DNA of 64,000 nt, taken from positions 1 to 64,000 of the forward strand of contig NZ_JABVAX010000001.1 of NCBI RefSeq assembly GCF_013404595.1. The letters are read 5' to 3'. Origin of the DNA: Jannaschia marina (GTDB lineage: Bacteria > Pseudomonadota > Alphaproteobacteria > Rhodobacterales > Rhodobacteraceae). The notes beneath the pieces were generated by a model. That model did not search any database. It had not been told where the DNA came from and saw only the letters and a list, made by a program, of their open reading frames with translations. The translations under genes were made by a program, and so were the position numbers. Shown here in pieces: positions 1-7,620 of this stretch (position 1 is its first letter; every line of letters begins with the position of its first letter).

Positions 1-528
1 GCGCTGAACCTGTTCCTTGCGCGACCAGAGGTCTTTGATCTCCTGCGGCGTGTCCTTGCGCATTTTGTTCGCGTCCGCCTCGATGGTGCTGCCATCGACG
101 GCCGCATCGGTGCCGCCAACCATGCCGAAACCGATGCACTTCTCGACCACGCTTTCGAACAGGCAGCGCAGCACATCGCCATCGGCGAAGCGGCCATGCC
201 GGTTCTTTGAGAAGGTCGAGCGGTCCGGCACGCGGCCCTCCAGACCCAACTTGCAAAACCACCTGTACGCCAAGTTGAGATGTACTTCCTCGACCAGCCG
301 CCGTTCCGACCGAATGCCGTAGAGATACCCGACCAGCAGCATGCGCAGCATCAGCTCGGGGTCGACGGAAGGCCGTCCAGTATGGCTGTAGAGCGCGGCC
401 AGCTCGTGACGGATCGCGTCGAAGTCCAACAGCCAGTCGATCCGGCGCAGCAGGTGATCCTGCGGAACATGATCCTCGATCCGGAACCGATAAAACAGGT
501 TCTCCTGCGCTTCCAACCGTCCCATCAT
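1..528 (-). mobile_element. IS1182-like (IS5 superfamily) transposase, N-terminal part, cut by window edge
   Basis: Reading right to left, an open frame begins MMGRLEAQENLFYRFRIED and stays open for 176 codons to the window edge. It shows the layout of IS1182/IS5-type DDE transposases: an N-terminal helical region (RPSVDPELMLRMLLVGYLYG, about residues 52-71), then RSERRLVEEVHLNLAYRWF, then the first catalytic Asp context in AVDGSTIEADANKMRK near residue 150. The rest of the DDE domain and the far end of the element lie outside the window. The element sits inside a pspA-like gene read in the same direction. The family level is inferred from motifs; a database search would settle the exact IS name. 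Confidence 0.85.
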
Positions 529-580
529 CGCCCGCCCCCCATGCCATATGGCACGATTGAATCAGCCGATCACACCCCAA

Positions 581-949
581 TCAAGGCCAGAGTTTTTCAC
601 CAGCATCGCTTGTCTCTGCCCGGCCCAGGGCCTCGCGGCGGACGCGGGCCTCGTTTTCCAGCTGCGCGACGGCTTCGGCGGCTTCGGCGGCCAGGTCGTC
701 GCGCCCGCCGTGCAGGGCCTCGCGGGCCCGGCCGAGCAGGTCGCAGGCGCGGGCCTCCACCTGGTCGAGTTGCCGCCGTTCGGCCCGCTCGCGCTGGATC
801 ATCGCGGCCAGCGTGGCCTTGGCGGCCTTCATCTGGGCCTCGGCCTCCCGGATTTTCTGATCGATCAGCAGGATGGCATGGCGGTCCCGCAGGCCCTCCT
901 CCTGCGCCGCGGCCTGGCCGCGAATGAGTGTGGTCAGGGTTCTGAGCAT
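581..949 (-). pseudogene. PspA/IM30-like protein, 3' part lost to IS insertion
   Basis: The frame starts at an ATG preceded by AGGAGGTGAAGAG and encodes MLRTLTTLIRGQAAAQEEGL, followed by a long charged coiled coil typical of the first half of PspA/IM30 (phage-shock membrane-maintenance) proteins. About 115 residues look native. The last ten or so residues (around TSDAGEKLWP) read into the upstream non-coding end of the transposon, where a stop ends the frame. Full-length PspA proteins are usually above 200 residues, so the C-terminal half of the helical rod is missing or lies beyond the IS. The junction is about positions 595-615. The gene follows the TetR gene on the same strand and has three operator-like palindromes in front of it. 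Confidence 0.75.
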
Positions 950-962
950 CTCTTCACCTCCG

Positions 963-1033
963 TGAACGTTGTTCATGAAGTGCATATGCCAAGAGTATGA
1001 ACGACGTTCAACACATAAATTGAACGCCGTTCA
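963..1033. promoter_or_regulatory. three TGAACGnnGTTCA operator-like palindromes before the pspA-like gene
   Basis: Three 13-bp inverted repeats lie between the TetR gene and the pspA-like gene: TGAACGTTGTTCA at 963-975, TGAACGACGTTCA at 998-1010 and TGAACGCCGTTCA at 1021-1033. The last one includes the TetR stop codon. A fourth copy sits in front of the TetR gene. Several copies of one palindrome around a TetR-family gene is the usual pattern of autoregulation plus control of the neighbour. That the adjacent TetR protein binds them is inference. Confidence 0.75.
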
Positions 1034-1630
1034 GATGACGTTACGTCCAGTGGCGGAAGACAGGATGAAACGGATCATGTCCGACAGGCTGTCGTCGGGC
1101 ACGCCGGAGATGCGATCCTCTATGCCTAGGAGGACGATCCCGTGAACGGCCGAGAAGAGCGCGCGGGTGCGCAGGCGGATCTCGGCGTCCGGCAGATCGG
1201 GGAACACCTCCCGCAGGGGCGTGTCGATGATCGCCAGAAGGTCATCGAGCGCGGCCAGATACCACTCGGGCAGGTCGCTCTCGGCGGTGATCGGCACGTC
1301 GAAGAGCGCCCGCCAGAGGAGCGGATGCTGTGCCGCGTAGTCGAGATAGGCTTCGGCCATCACCACCATGCGCGCCGTCGGATCGCCGGTTTCGGCGGCG
1401 GTGACGGCTTCGGTCACATGGCTTCCAAGCGCGGCGAAGGTCTGACCGTTCACGGCCATGACGAGGTCGTGCATGTCGCCGAAGACGTTGTAGATGGAGC
1501 CGACGGAGCACCCCGCCGCCTTCGCCAGGTCCCGGGCCTTGAGCGCACTCGTCCCCTCGGCCGCGATGCGGGCACGGGCAAGCTTGATCAATGTCTCGCG
1601 CAGCGTGGCGCGGCGGTCGGCGGTGGACAT
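1031..1630 (-). CDS. TetR/AcrR family transcriptional regulator
   Basis: This 199-residue protein has an N-terminal TetR helix-turn-helix: ARARIAAEGTSALKARDLAK followed by AGCSVGSIYNVFGD at about residues 40-53. The helical C-terminal ligand-binding/dimer domain (AYLDYAAQHPLLWRALFDVP) resembles the TetR_C_33/WHG type. The ATG is preceded by GGAGGAGCC, which supports this start. One TGAACGnnGTTCA palindrome lies 15 bp upstream and three lie downstream before the pspA-like gene, so it probably represses itself and that gene. The ligand cannot be told from sequence. Confidence 0.9.
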   Translation of the reverse strand: MSTADRRATLRETLIKLARARIAAEGTSALKARDLAKAAGCSVGSIYNVFGDMHDLVMAVNGQTFAALGSHVTEAVTAAETGDPTARMVVMAEAYLDYAAQHPLLWRALFDVPITAESDLPEWYLAALDDLLAIIDTPLREVFPDLPDAEIRLRTRALFSAVHGIVLLGIEDRISGVPDDSLSDMIRFILSSATGRNVI

Positions 1631-1644
1631 GGGGCGGCTCCTCC

Positions 1645-1657
1645 TGAACGGGGTTCA
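1645..1657. promoter_or_regulatory. operator-like palindrome upstream of the TetR gene
   Basis: TGAACGGGGTTCA, 15 bp in front of the TetR start codon, is the fourth copy of the motif also found three times downstream of that gene. Its position suits autorepression. Confidence 0.65.
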
Positions 1658-1727
1658 GGTCTAGCGCCACAGGCCGGGTGCGCGCAATCGCCTTGCGCGG
1701 AGAGTGGGGCGCGGTGTTCATGCGGGG

Positions 1728-2327
1728 ATGAGACACGGGTTTCCCTTTGCGCGCCCCGGGCAGGTCATCGGCCTGCTCGGCGGGTCCTTCGACCCGGCCC
1801 ATGCGGGCCACGTGCATATCACGCGCGAGGCACTGAAGCGGCTGGGGCTGGACCGGGTCTGGTGGCTCGTGAGCCCGGGAAACCCGCTGAAGACCCGCGG
1901 TCCGGCCCCGCTCGTGGAGCGGATGGCGCGGGCGAAGGAGGTCATGCAACATCCCCGCGTGACCGTGACCGACATCGAGGCCCACCTCGGCACCCGCTAT
2001 ACCGCCCGCACGATCGCATCGCTTCGGGCGCGCTATCCGGGCTTGCGTTTCGTCTGGCTGATGGGCGCGGACAACCTGGCGCAGTTTCACCTCTGGCAGG
2101 ACTGGCGGGAGATCATGGCCACAATGCCCGTCGCCGTTCTGGCGCGGCCGGGCGACCGCATCGCCGCGCGCACGTCCGTTGCCGCGACGATCTACGCCGC
2201 CGCGCGCGTGCCGCCCGCCTCGGCTCAGGGTTTGGGCCGCCGGGCGACTCCGGCGTGGACGTTCCTCAACGTACCGATGCACGCTGCGTCGTCGACGGCG
2301 ATCCGGGCGGATGGGGGTTGGGGTTAG
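1728..2327 (+). CDS. nadD: nicotinate-nucleotide adenylyltransferase
   Basis: NadD transfers AMP from ATP to nicotinate mononucleotide, giving deamido-NAD in the NAD biosynthesis pathway. The nucleotidyltransferase signature [11 protein letters not shown] lies at residues 18-28 and the second signature SSTAIR at 188-193, close to the C-terminus as expected for this family (199 residues here). The chosen ATG gives [19 protein letters not shown], which resembles the start of other rhodobacteral NadD proteins; an in-frame start 24 bp upstream (1704) is possible. It converges with the downstream transporter gene, with only 15 bp between their ends. Confidence 0.92.
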   Translation: MRHGFPFARPGQVIGLLGGSFDPAHAGHVHITREALKRLGLDRVWWLVSPGNPLKTRGPAPLVERMARAKEVMQHPRVTVTDIEAHLGTRYTARTIASLRARYPGLRFVWLMGADNLAQFHLWQDWREIMATMPVAVLARPGDRIAARTSVAATIYAAARVPPASAQGLGRRATPAWTFLNVPMHAASSTAIRADGGWG

Positions 2328-2342
2328 CGACGTTTCAGGACG

Positions 2343-3185
2343 CTACCGCCGCAACAGCACCGTCCCGAAGCCCGCCCCGACCAGCAGGACCAGACCGGCG
2401 AGGGCGAGCGCGTCTGGAAAGGTGCCGAAGACCGTCCAGCCGAGGACCGTGGCAGAGATGAGCTGGAAGTAGACGAAGGGGGCCAGCACCGTCGCTCCCG
2501 TTCGGCGGTAGGCAAGGACGAGAAGCAGATTGCCGGAGGCCGAGGCCACCCCGGATACAAGGACGAGCCAGCCGATCTCGGAGGTGAACTCCGGCACCTC
2601 CACGAGACCCACCGGAGCCAAAAGGAGCGTGCCCAGTACCGTCTGCGACAGCATGAGTTGCCGCGGGGCCGCGATGTCGGAAAGCCAGCGGGAGGCCGTC
2701 AGGAACGCCCCGTAGAAAAGCCCGGCCAGCACCGCGAAGCCGAGGCCCGGGGTCATGCCGAACCCCGGCCGCACCACGAGCAGCACACCGCAGAACCCGA
2801 GGAGCAGCAGCGCCGTCTGACCGGGTGTCACCCGCTCGCCGAGCAACCAGATCGACAGCACGTAGCTGAAGATCGGACCGATGAAGAAGGCCCCGAAGAC
2901 GGTGGCGATGTCCTCGGTGCGGAGCGCGGTCAGGATCGAGGCGATGCCCGCCGCGATGAGCGCCGCGCGCAGCCAGACGCGCCAGTCGCGATAGAGCGGC
3001 CAGGCCACGCGGCCACCCAGAATAAGCGCGATCATCGCCGCGCCGACGGCGAAGCGGCTGAAGGCGACGAAGAAGGGCGAGGCTCCGTGCGATCCGGTCA
3101 AGAGTTTGCCGGCCGTATCCCCGAGCGGGATCAGCGACATCGCCACGAACATCAGCGCGACGGATCCCAGCATTTCGCGTGTCAT
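2343..3185 (-). CDS. EamA/DMT-family transporter
   Basis: This is a 280-residue inner-membrane protein with about ten hydrophobic segments arranged as two EamA repeats, the layout of drug/metabolite transporters of the RhaT/EamA type. Examples are the first helix around GSVALMFVAMSLIPLGDTAG and the second-repeat helix around LGFAVLAGLFYGAFLTASRW. The ALRTEDIATVFGAFFIGPIF segment is characteristic of this superfamily. The substrate cannot be inferred; relatives export amino acids or other metabolites. It stands alone on the minus strand between nadD and dacB. Confidence 0.88.
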   Translation of the reverse strand: MTREMLGSVALMFVAMSLIPLGDTAGKLLTGSHGASPFFVAFSRFAVGAAMIALILGGRVAWPLYRDWRVWLRAALIAAGIASILTALRTEDIATVFGAFFIGPIFSYVLSIWLLGERVTPGQTALLLLGFCGVLLVVRPGFGMTPGLGFAVLAGLFYGAFLTASRWLSDIAAPRQLMLSQTVLGTLLLAPVGLVEVPEFTSEIGWLVLVSGVASASGNLLLVLAYRRTGATVLAPFVYFQLISATVLGWTVFGTFPDALALAGLVLLVGAGFGTVLLRR

Positions 3186-3293
3186 GGCGGCAGCGGTATC
3201 ACCGGTTTCTGATGCCCGCCAGACGCGATCCGGGGTTCACATCGCACCGGTGCCATTGCATCAAGATGCGACTGCAAAGGGGCCGAGTTTTCG

Positions 3294-4742
3294 ATGCGTA
3301 GACGTTTTTTCCTGACCGGGGCGATGACCACCGCGGCGTTGCCGGCCTGTGCCAACCCGCCCGAGACCTCGGCGCGGCCGAGCTTCAAACCGGCCGATGC
3401 CGAGATCCGCGCCGCGCCCGCCGCCAATCGGCTGGTGGAGGAGGCGGGCCTCGGCGGGCGCGTCGGTTTCGTCCTCGCCGACGCACGCACGGGCGAGGTG
3501 CTCGAGACCTACAACCCCGTTCGTCCGCTGCCGCCCGCCTCGGTGGCGAAGGCGGTCACAGGGCTCTACGCGCTTGAAACGCTCGGCGCGGGCTACCGCT
3601 TCCAGACGCGTCTCGTCGCCACGGGGCCGATCCGCAACGGCCGGCTTGAAGGCGACCTCGTCCTGGTGGGCGGCGGCGATCCGGCGCTCGATTCCGACGG
3701 GCTTCACGATCTGGCGGCGCAGGCCAAGGCGGCCGGTCTGCGGGAGGTCGGCGGGCAGCTTCTGGTCGACGGCTCGCTCTTCCCCGCGGTCGAGCGCATC
3801 GACCGGACGCAGCCCGAACACGTCGGCTACAATCCTGCGGTCGGCGGGCTGAACCTCAATTTCAACCGCGTGCATTTCAGCTGGAGTCGTGGCGGCAACG
3901 GCTACCAGACGGCGATGGACGCGCGCACGGAACGCTTCCGCCCCGCGGTGGCGACCGCACGGATGCGCATCGCCGACCGGTCGTTGCCGGTCTATACCTA
4001 CGCCCGCGATGGCGACGTCGACACCTGGACGGTCGCGCGCGGTCAACTCGGTGGCTCCGGGTCGCGCTGGCTGCCGGTGCGCAATCCCGATCTCTACGCA
4101 GGCGACGTCCTGCGCACGATGCTGCGCTCGAACGGCATCACCGCGCCAGCCGCCCGCCGCGGGCGCGGGCAGGGTACGACGATCGCCGTCTCGCAGAGCG
4201 CGACGCTCGACCGGGTCGTCGCCTCGATGCTGAAATTTTCGACCAACCTCGTAGCAGAAGTGCTCGGCCTCGCCGCGACCAGCCGCCTGTCGGGCGTGCC
4301 GCGCTCGCTCGGCGCATCGGCCGACGTGATGTCGTCCTGGGTTAACCAGCGCACGGGGACACGGCGCCCCGATTTCGACGATCATTCGGGGCTGAACGGC
4401 ACCTCCCGCATCTCCGCCTCCGACATGGTGCGACTGTTGACGGCGAACGGGGCCGAAGCACGGCTGCGTCCGCTCCTGAAGGAGCTGACGCTCGAAGGGC
4501 CGCCGCGCCAGGCGGTGCAGGCCAAGACCGGCACGCTCAACTTCGTGTCGGGCCTCGGCGGCTACTTCAACGCGCGCTCCGGGCGCAGCCTCGCCTTTGC
4601 GATCTTCGTCGCCGATACCGACCGGCGCAACGGCCTCTCGGTGGCGCAGCGGGAACGTCCCGAGGGCGGGCGGGCCTGGGGCCGTCGCGCGCGATCGCTG
4701 CAATTCGACCTGATCGAGCGGTGGGCGCTCGTCCACCAGTGA
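3294..4742 (+). CDS. dacB: D-alanyl-D-alanine carboxypeptidase/endopeptidase (PBP4 type)
   Basis: A class C penicillin-binding protein that trims or cuts peptidoglycan peptides in the periplasm. The three active-site motifs of the S13 family are present: SVAK (Ser83/Lys86), STN (316-318) and KTG (411-413), in a 482-residue protein with the usual long insertion between the first two. The N-terminus MRRRFFLTGAMTTAALPAC is a signal region with an RRR stretch and a possible lipobox ending at Cys19, so it may be Tat-exported or lipidated. The stop codon overlaps the probable GTG start of trmL (GTGA), suggesting coupled translation. Confidence 0.93.
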   Translation: MRRRFFLTGAMTTAALPACANPPETSARPSFKPADAEIRAAPAANRLVEEAGLGGRVGFVLADARTGEVLETYNPVRPLPPASVAKAVTGLYALETLGAGYRFQTRLVATGPIRNGRLEGDLVLVGGGDPALDSDGLHDLAAQAKAAGLREVGGQLLVDGSLFPAVERIDRTQPEHVGYNPAVGGLNLNFNRVHFSWSRGGNGYQTAMDARTERFRPAVATARMRIADRSLPVYTYARDGDVDTWTVARGQLGGSGSRWLPVRNPDLYAGDVLRTMLRSNGITAPAARRGRGQGTTIAVSQSATLDRVVASMLKFSTNLVAEVLGLAATSRLSGVPRSLGASADVMSSWVNQRTGTRRPDFDDHSGLNGTSRISASDMVRLLTANGAEARLRPLLKELTLEGPPRQAVQAKTGTLNFVSGLGGYFNARSGRSLAFAIFVADTDRRNGLSVAQRERPEGGRAWGRRARSLQFDLIERWALVHQ

Positions 4743-5197
4743 GGCCCGCCATCGTACTCGTCCGGCCCGAGATCGCCGGCAACACCGGCTCGGTCGGGCG
4801 CACCTGCGTGGCGCTCGATCTCGACCTCTGCCTCGTGAAGCCCTACGGCTTCGAGATCACCGACCGCAACGTGCGGCGCGCGGGGCTCGACTACTGGAAG
4901 CACGTGCGCCTGCACGAATATGACGGCTGGGACGACTTCCTCGCCCGCCGCGCGCCCGACCCCGCCGCGCTCTACCTTTTCGAGGAGTTCGGCGCGCGCT
5001 CGGTCTACGATGTGGAGTTCCGCCCCGACTTCCATCTCGTCTTCGGGCAGGAGACCGTGGGCCTTGGCCCGGCCGAACTCGACGGGCGCGCGGAACGGCT
5101 CGTCAAGTTGCCGATGCGTTCCCCGCACATCCGCTCGCTCAATCTGGCAAATACTGCCACCGCCGCGGCCTATCAGGCCCTGCGCGGCGTCTTGTAG
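4739..5197 (+). CDS. trmL: tRNA (cytidine/uridine-34 2'-O)-methyltransferase, SPOUT family
   Basis: TrmL methylates the wobble-base ribose of tRNA-Leu isoacceptors, using SAM bound in a trefoil knot. Visible family motifs are RPEIAGNTGSVGRTC near the N-terminus, LVFGQETVGLG in the middle and SLNLANTATAAAYQ near the C-terminus, in a protein of about 152 residues, normal for TrmL. I prefer the GTG at 4739, which overlaps the dacB TGA, because it gives MRPAIVLVRPEIAGN; another in-frame GTG lies at 4721. Confidence 0.9.
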   Translation: MRPAIVLVRPEIAGNTGSVGRTCVALDLDLCLVKPYGFEITDRNVRRAGLDYWKHVRLHEYDGWDDFLARRAPDPAALYLFEEFGARSVYDVEFRPDFHLVFGQETVGLGPAELDGRAERLVKLPMRSPHIRSLNLANTATAAAYQALRGVL

Positions 5198-5227
5198 GGT
5201 CTTGCCCGCTCGGCTTAGGGTGGGGTC

Positions 5228-5527
5228 ATGGATGAGAACAGTGTTCGTGACGAGATCGCCCATCTGCGGCGTGAGGTGGCCCGGCTGAACAACCACCGCT
5301 TCATCAAGGTCCACAACTCGATCCCGCGTCTCGTAATGTTTCAGCTCTACCGCGGGATCGCCTTCGGTCTCGGCGGCGTTCTCGGTGCCACGGTGTTCCT
5401 CTCGATCACCGTCTGGTCGCTCAGCCAGATCGACTTCATCCCGATCATCGGCGACTGGGCCAAGGAGATCATCGAGATCATCCAGCCCGAGCTCGATGTC
5501 GACGTGCAGATCGAGGAGCGACCCTGA
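5228..5527 (+). CDS. DUF5665 small membrane-associated protein
   Basis: This 99-residue protein has an amphipathic N-terminus (MDENSVRDEIAHLRREVARL), the conserved-looking segment NNHRFIKVHNSIPRLVMFQL, one strong transmembrane helix (GIAFGLGGVLGATVFLSITV) and an acidic C-terminal tail. This layout matches the DUF5665 family found in Rhodobacteraceae and other bacteria. No catalytic motif is visible and the role is unknown. It lies about 30 bp after trmL on the same strand. Confidence 0.8.
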   Translation: MDENSVRDEIAHLRREVARLNNHRFIKVHNSIPRLVMFQLYRGIAFGLGGVLGATVFLSITVWSLSQIDFIPIIGDWAKEIIEIIQPELDVDVQIEERP

Positions 5528-5605
5528 CGCGGCGGCCGCGCGACAGGCGTTGCCCCGCGGCGAAATGCGCTAGGCTCTGACCCGAACGGAAACGGAGATC
5601 GGATC

Positions 5606-5878
5606 ATGGAAGAGGTTGCACAGGGGATCGGTGTCGCGGCGCTTGTCGTCCGCGCGCTCGCGGGGGCGGGCATCGGGGCGCTGATCGGCAAGCTGAGCGG
5701 GAGACGCGCGTCTGTCTATGCGGCAATCGGTCTGGTCGCGGCGATCGCGACGCCGTTCCTTCTCATGGCGCTCGGCGTCACGGTGCTGGCGGCCGGCGGT
5801 CTCTTCCTCGTGGCTCTCGTCGGTGTCGTCGGCGCGGCGGTCGTGGTCGCCTTGGTGCGGGCGCTGTCGCGCGTCTAG
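5606..5878 (+). CDS. hypothetical small membrane protein
   Basis: A 90-residue, almost entirely hydrophobic protein with about three membrane segments rich in Gly, Ala and Val (around GAGIGALIGKL, AAIGLVAAIATPFLLMALG and LAAGGLFLVALVGVVGAAVVV). The start is preceded by GGAGAT. Its end overlaps the end of the convergent gene by 4 bp. I do not recognise a family. Codon use fits the local genome, and it is the only sensible coding frame in this stretch. Confidence 0.6.
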   Translation: MEEVAQGIGVAALVVRALAGAGIGALIGKLSGRRASVYAAIGLVAAIATPFLLMALGVTVLAAGGLFLVALVGVVGAAVVVALVRALSRV

Positions 5879-6399
5879 GGGTGCTTCAGCAGCGGCGGGC
5901 GCTGCACCACGGCGTCGAGGTCGATGGTGAATTGCTTCGATGCGCCGAGATCGGCGGCGTTGCGGGCCCCTGAAATCCGCAGGAGCAGCGCCTCGAAGAC
6001 GGCCCAGTTGTCGGTGCCGCCGGTCTTGCCCGTGACCTCGATGCAGCCGATCTGCCCCCAGGTGCTGGACTGCGGATCGTTCGCGCCGTCGTGGATCAGG
6101 AAGTTGCCGTAGAGCTGCCAGCTGCCGCCCATGTAGCCCACGCGCTTGAGGGTGTGGCTTTGCTTGTCCTTCAGGCCGACGACGGACGGCGCGTCGTTTG
6201 CGCTCGCGCGCTTCACGCCGAAGCGGATCACCTCGAAGGACTGCGAGATCGCATTGCCGCCCGCACCCGTGCCCGAAACCTCCATTTCGTACATCGGCAC
6301 CTTGTAGGTGTTGCCGTCGTCCTCGGGGTAGGGGTGCACGAGGCCCCAGCTGACCTCCTTGGCCTTCACATGGGCCCGCACGGGACGGATCGTGGACAT
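5875..6399 (-). CDS. hypothetical protein with L,D-transpeptidase/DUF5675-like H...GC motif
   Basis: A 174-residue soluble protein without a signal peptide. The segment YGNFLIHDGANDPQSSTWG (about residues 105-123) followed directly by QIGCIEV resembles the His...Gly-Cys active-site spacing of DUF5675-type and YkuD-type L,D-transpeptidase folds, where the Cys is the nucleophile. That similarity is a motif-level inference. The ATG has an AGGAGA Shine-Dalgarno nine bases ahead. No secretion-system genes are visible nearby, so a role as a toxin or wall-active enzyme is speculative. Confidence 0.65.
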   Translation of the reverse strand: MSTIRPVRAHVKAKEVSWGLVHPYPEDDGNTYKVPMYEMEVSGTGAGGNAISQSFEVIRFGVKRASANDAPSVVGLKDKQSHTLKRVGYMGGSWQLYGNFLIHDGANDPQSSTWGQIGCIEVTGKTGGTDNWAVFEALLLRISGARNAADLGASKQFTIDLDAVVQRPPLLKHP

Positions 6400-6759
6400 G
6401 GTCTGAAATCTCCTATCGCGGCAATGGCCGGAGCGGAGCAGGGCGGTTTGGGCGTGGCAAATGGTTTGGGCGGAGCGGCGGGCATCGGCGGAGAATGGCC
6501 GGTGGGGTGAGGGCTTTGCGCGCTGCGCCGGGAACCCTCCGATGCTGGCGGTGCCTTTCGCTGCGCTGAAGAGTTTTGAAGCGATTTATGCCCACACGAT
6601 GGACGCGTGTCGGGTTGGTGGCAAGGTGGGCGAACCGCAGCAGGGCAACTGCTATGGCTGCTGGGTGATGGGGCATTTGCGCGGAACGGTGAGGGGGCAC
6701 CGGGGACGGAGGGTAGGTGAACACTGTGGTGGGTATGGTGATACCCAGTCCCTTCTTTG
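6400..6759. other. 360-bp stretch without a recognisable gene
   Basis: This lies between the start of the H...GC protein and the end of the HNH gene. The plus strand is unusually rich in G runs (GGTTTGGGCGTGG and similar). Frames that stay open here have compositions unlike proteins. The part next to 6400 should hold the promoter of the minus-strand gene, but no clear -35/-10 pair stands out. Confidence 0.5.
6730..6747. terminator. small hairpin after the HNH gene
   Basis: TGGGTAT-GGTG-ATACCCA is a perfect 7-bp stem with a 4-base loop, 12 bases beyond the HNH stop codon. There is no clear T run on the minus-strand exit side, so it may be a weak terminator or an mRNA-end stabiliser. Confidence 0.3.
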
Positions 6760-7620
6760 TTATTGCAATGGGCAATCCTGTAAAAAGACAATCTCCGGAC
6801 TGACGTCCATGAAATCGACCCGATAGGCTTGCTCTTTTGTCGGAGGCCTCTTTGGCTGCCAAGTCAGAGTGCCAATGTACTCGCCTAGTACTCTGCACCC
6901 GAGAACAGTCTTCTTCCGCCCTTCGGATATGAGCGCAGACGGATATTTTTTATTTGGGATGAAGCGTGAAATCTTGTCTTCACCGTGTGGATCGATCTCG
7001 TCTCTTTCGCCCAGCCATGGATGGCTAAATCTGACTCTGGTCTCTTTTGCTGCCGGTCTTAAGGAAAAATTGCCAAAAAGCATCCTATGAAGTATTTTCG
7101 TCGGCTGGGTTTCAGATATATCTAGGAGCAATAGATATACCGGGAGTGCAAGCGCGATTTTGGCGAGGAATGCGGCCCTTGCTTCATAGTCGAGCCTGAA
7201 ATCAGTCGTAAGCCACGCCGACTGGTAGCACTCTGAGCGAGTTAGCCAGGCTCTGGATCTTTGATTTTGTACAGCGATCCCAAAAGAACCGTAGTTGTGG
7301 ACGGTGAACTTATCGATCGCCTCGGTATTACCGTTCGCGATCTTCGGATAGTCTTCGGCCCGGATTGCGTTTCGAAATATTGAGAAAGGTTTTTTTCCAC
7401 TTGCTCCGCGTGCGTTGTTCCGAATTCTTGCAAGCTGAATACTTGGATCCTTGGCTAAGCGTCCTTCAACTCGACTTCCGATAATCGAGTTTGCTTTCTT
7501 TGATGCGCGGATCAATGCGTAGTCCGGCCCGCCTAGACTCCTGGGGATTAAGTGGTCTGCCGTCATCTTTTGGTTCGGGAAGCACTTTCCCAGGTATGGA
7601 CATTTGCTCCAGCTGTTCAC
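6760..7620 (-). CDS. HNH endonuclease-like protein, lower GC, coupled to uvrB
   Basis: A 286-residue protein whose N-terminus carries an HNH-type metal site: CPYLGKC (Cys7, Cys13), [13 protein letters not shown] (His23) and, further on, [15 protein letters not shown], where Asn and the following helix match the second half of the fold. The remaining 200 residues are not recognised. The best start is a GTG overlapping the uvrB TGA (GTGA), with Met19 a weaker alternative. Base composition and codon use (many AAA, ATA, TCT codons) differ clearly from the GC-rich neighbours, which points to recent acquisition. It may nick DNA, perhaps in a defence or mobile context, but no partner gene is present. 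Confidence 0.75.
   Translation of the reverse strand: MNSWSKCPYLGKCFPNQKMTADHLIPRSLGGPDYALIRASKKANSIIGSRVEGRLAKDPSIQLARIRNNARGASGKKPFSIFRNAIRAEDYPKIANGNTEAIDKFTVHNYGSFGIAVQNQRSRAWLTRSECYQSAWLTTDFRLDYEARAAFLAKIALALPVYLLLLDISETQPTKILHRMLFGNFSLRPAAKETRVRFSHPWLGERDEIDPHGEDKISRFIPNKKYPSALISEGRKKTVLGCRVLGEYIGTLTWQPKRPPTKEQAYRVDFMDVSPEIVFLQDCPLQ

Noticed and set aside
6413..6898. open frames on both strands in the gap before the HNH gene
   Set aside because: Pro/His/Arg-rich on one strand, Gly/Arg-rich on the other, no ribosome site and no motif; treated as non-coding.
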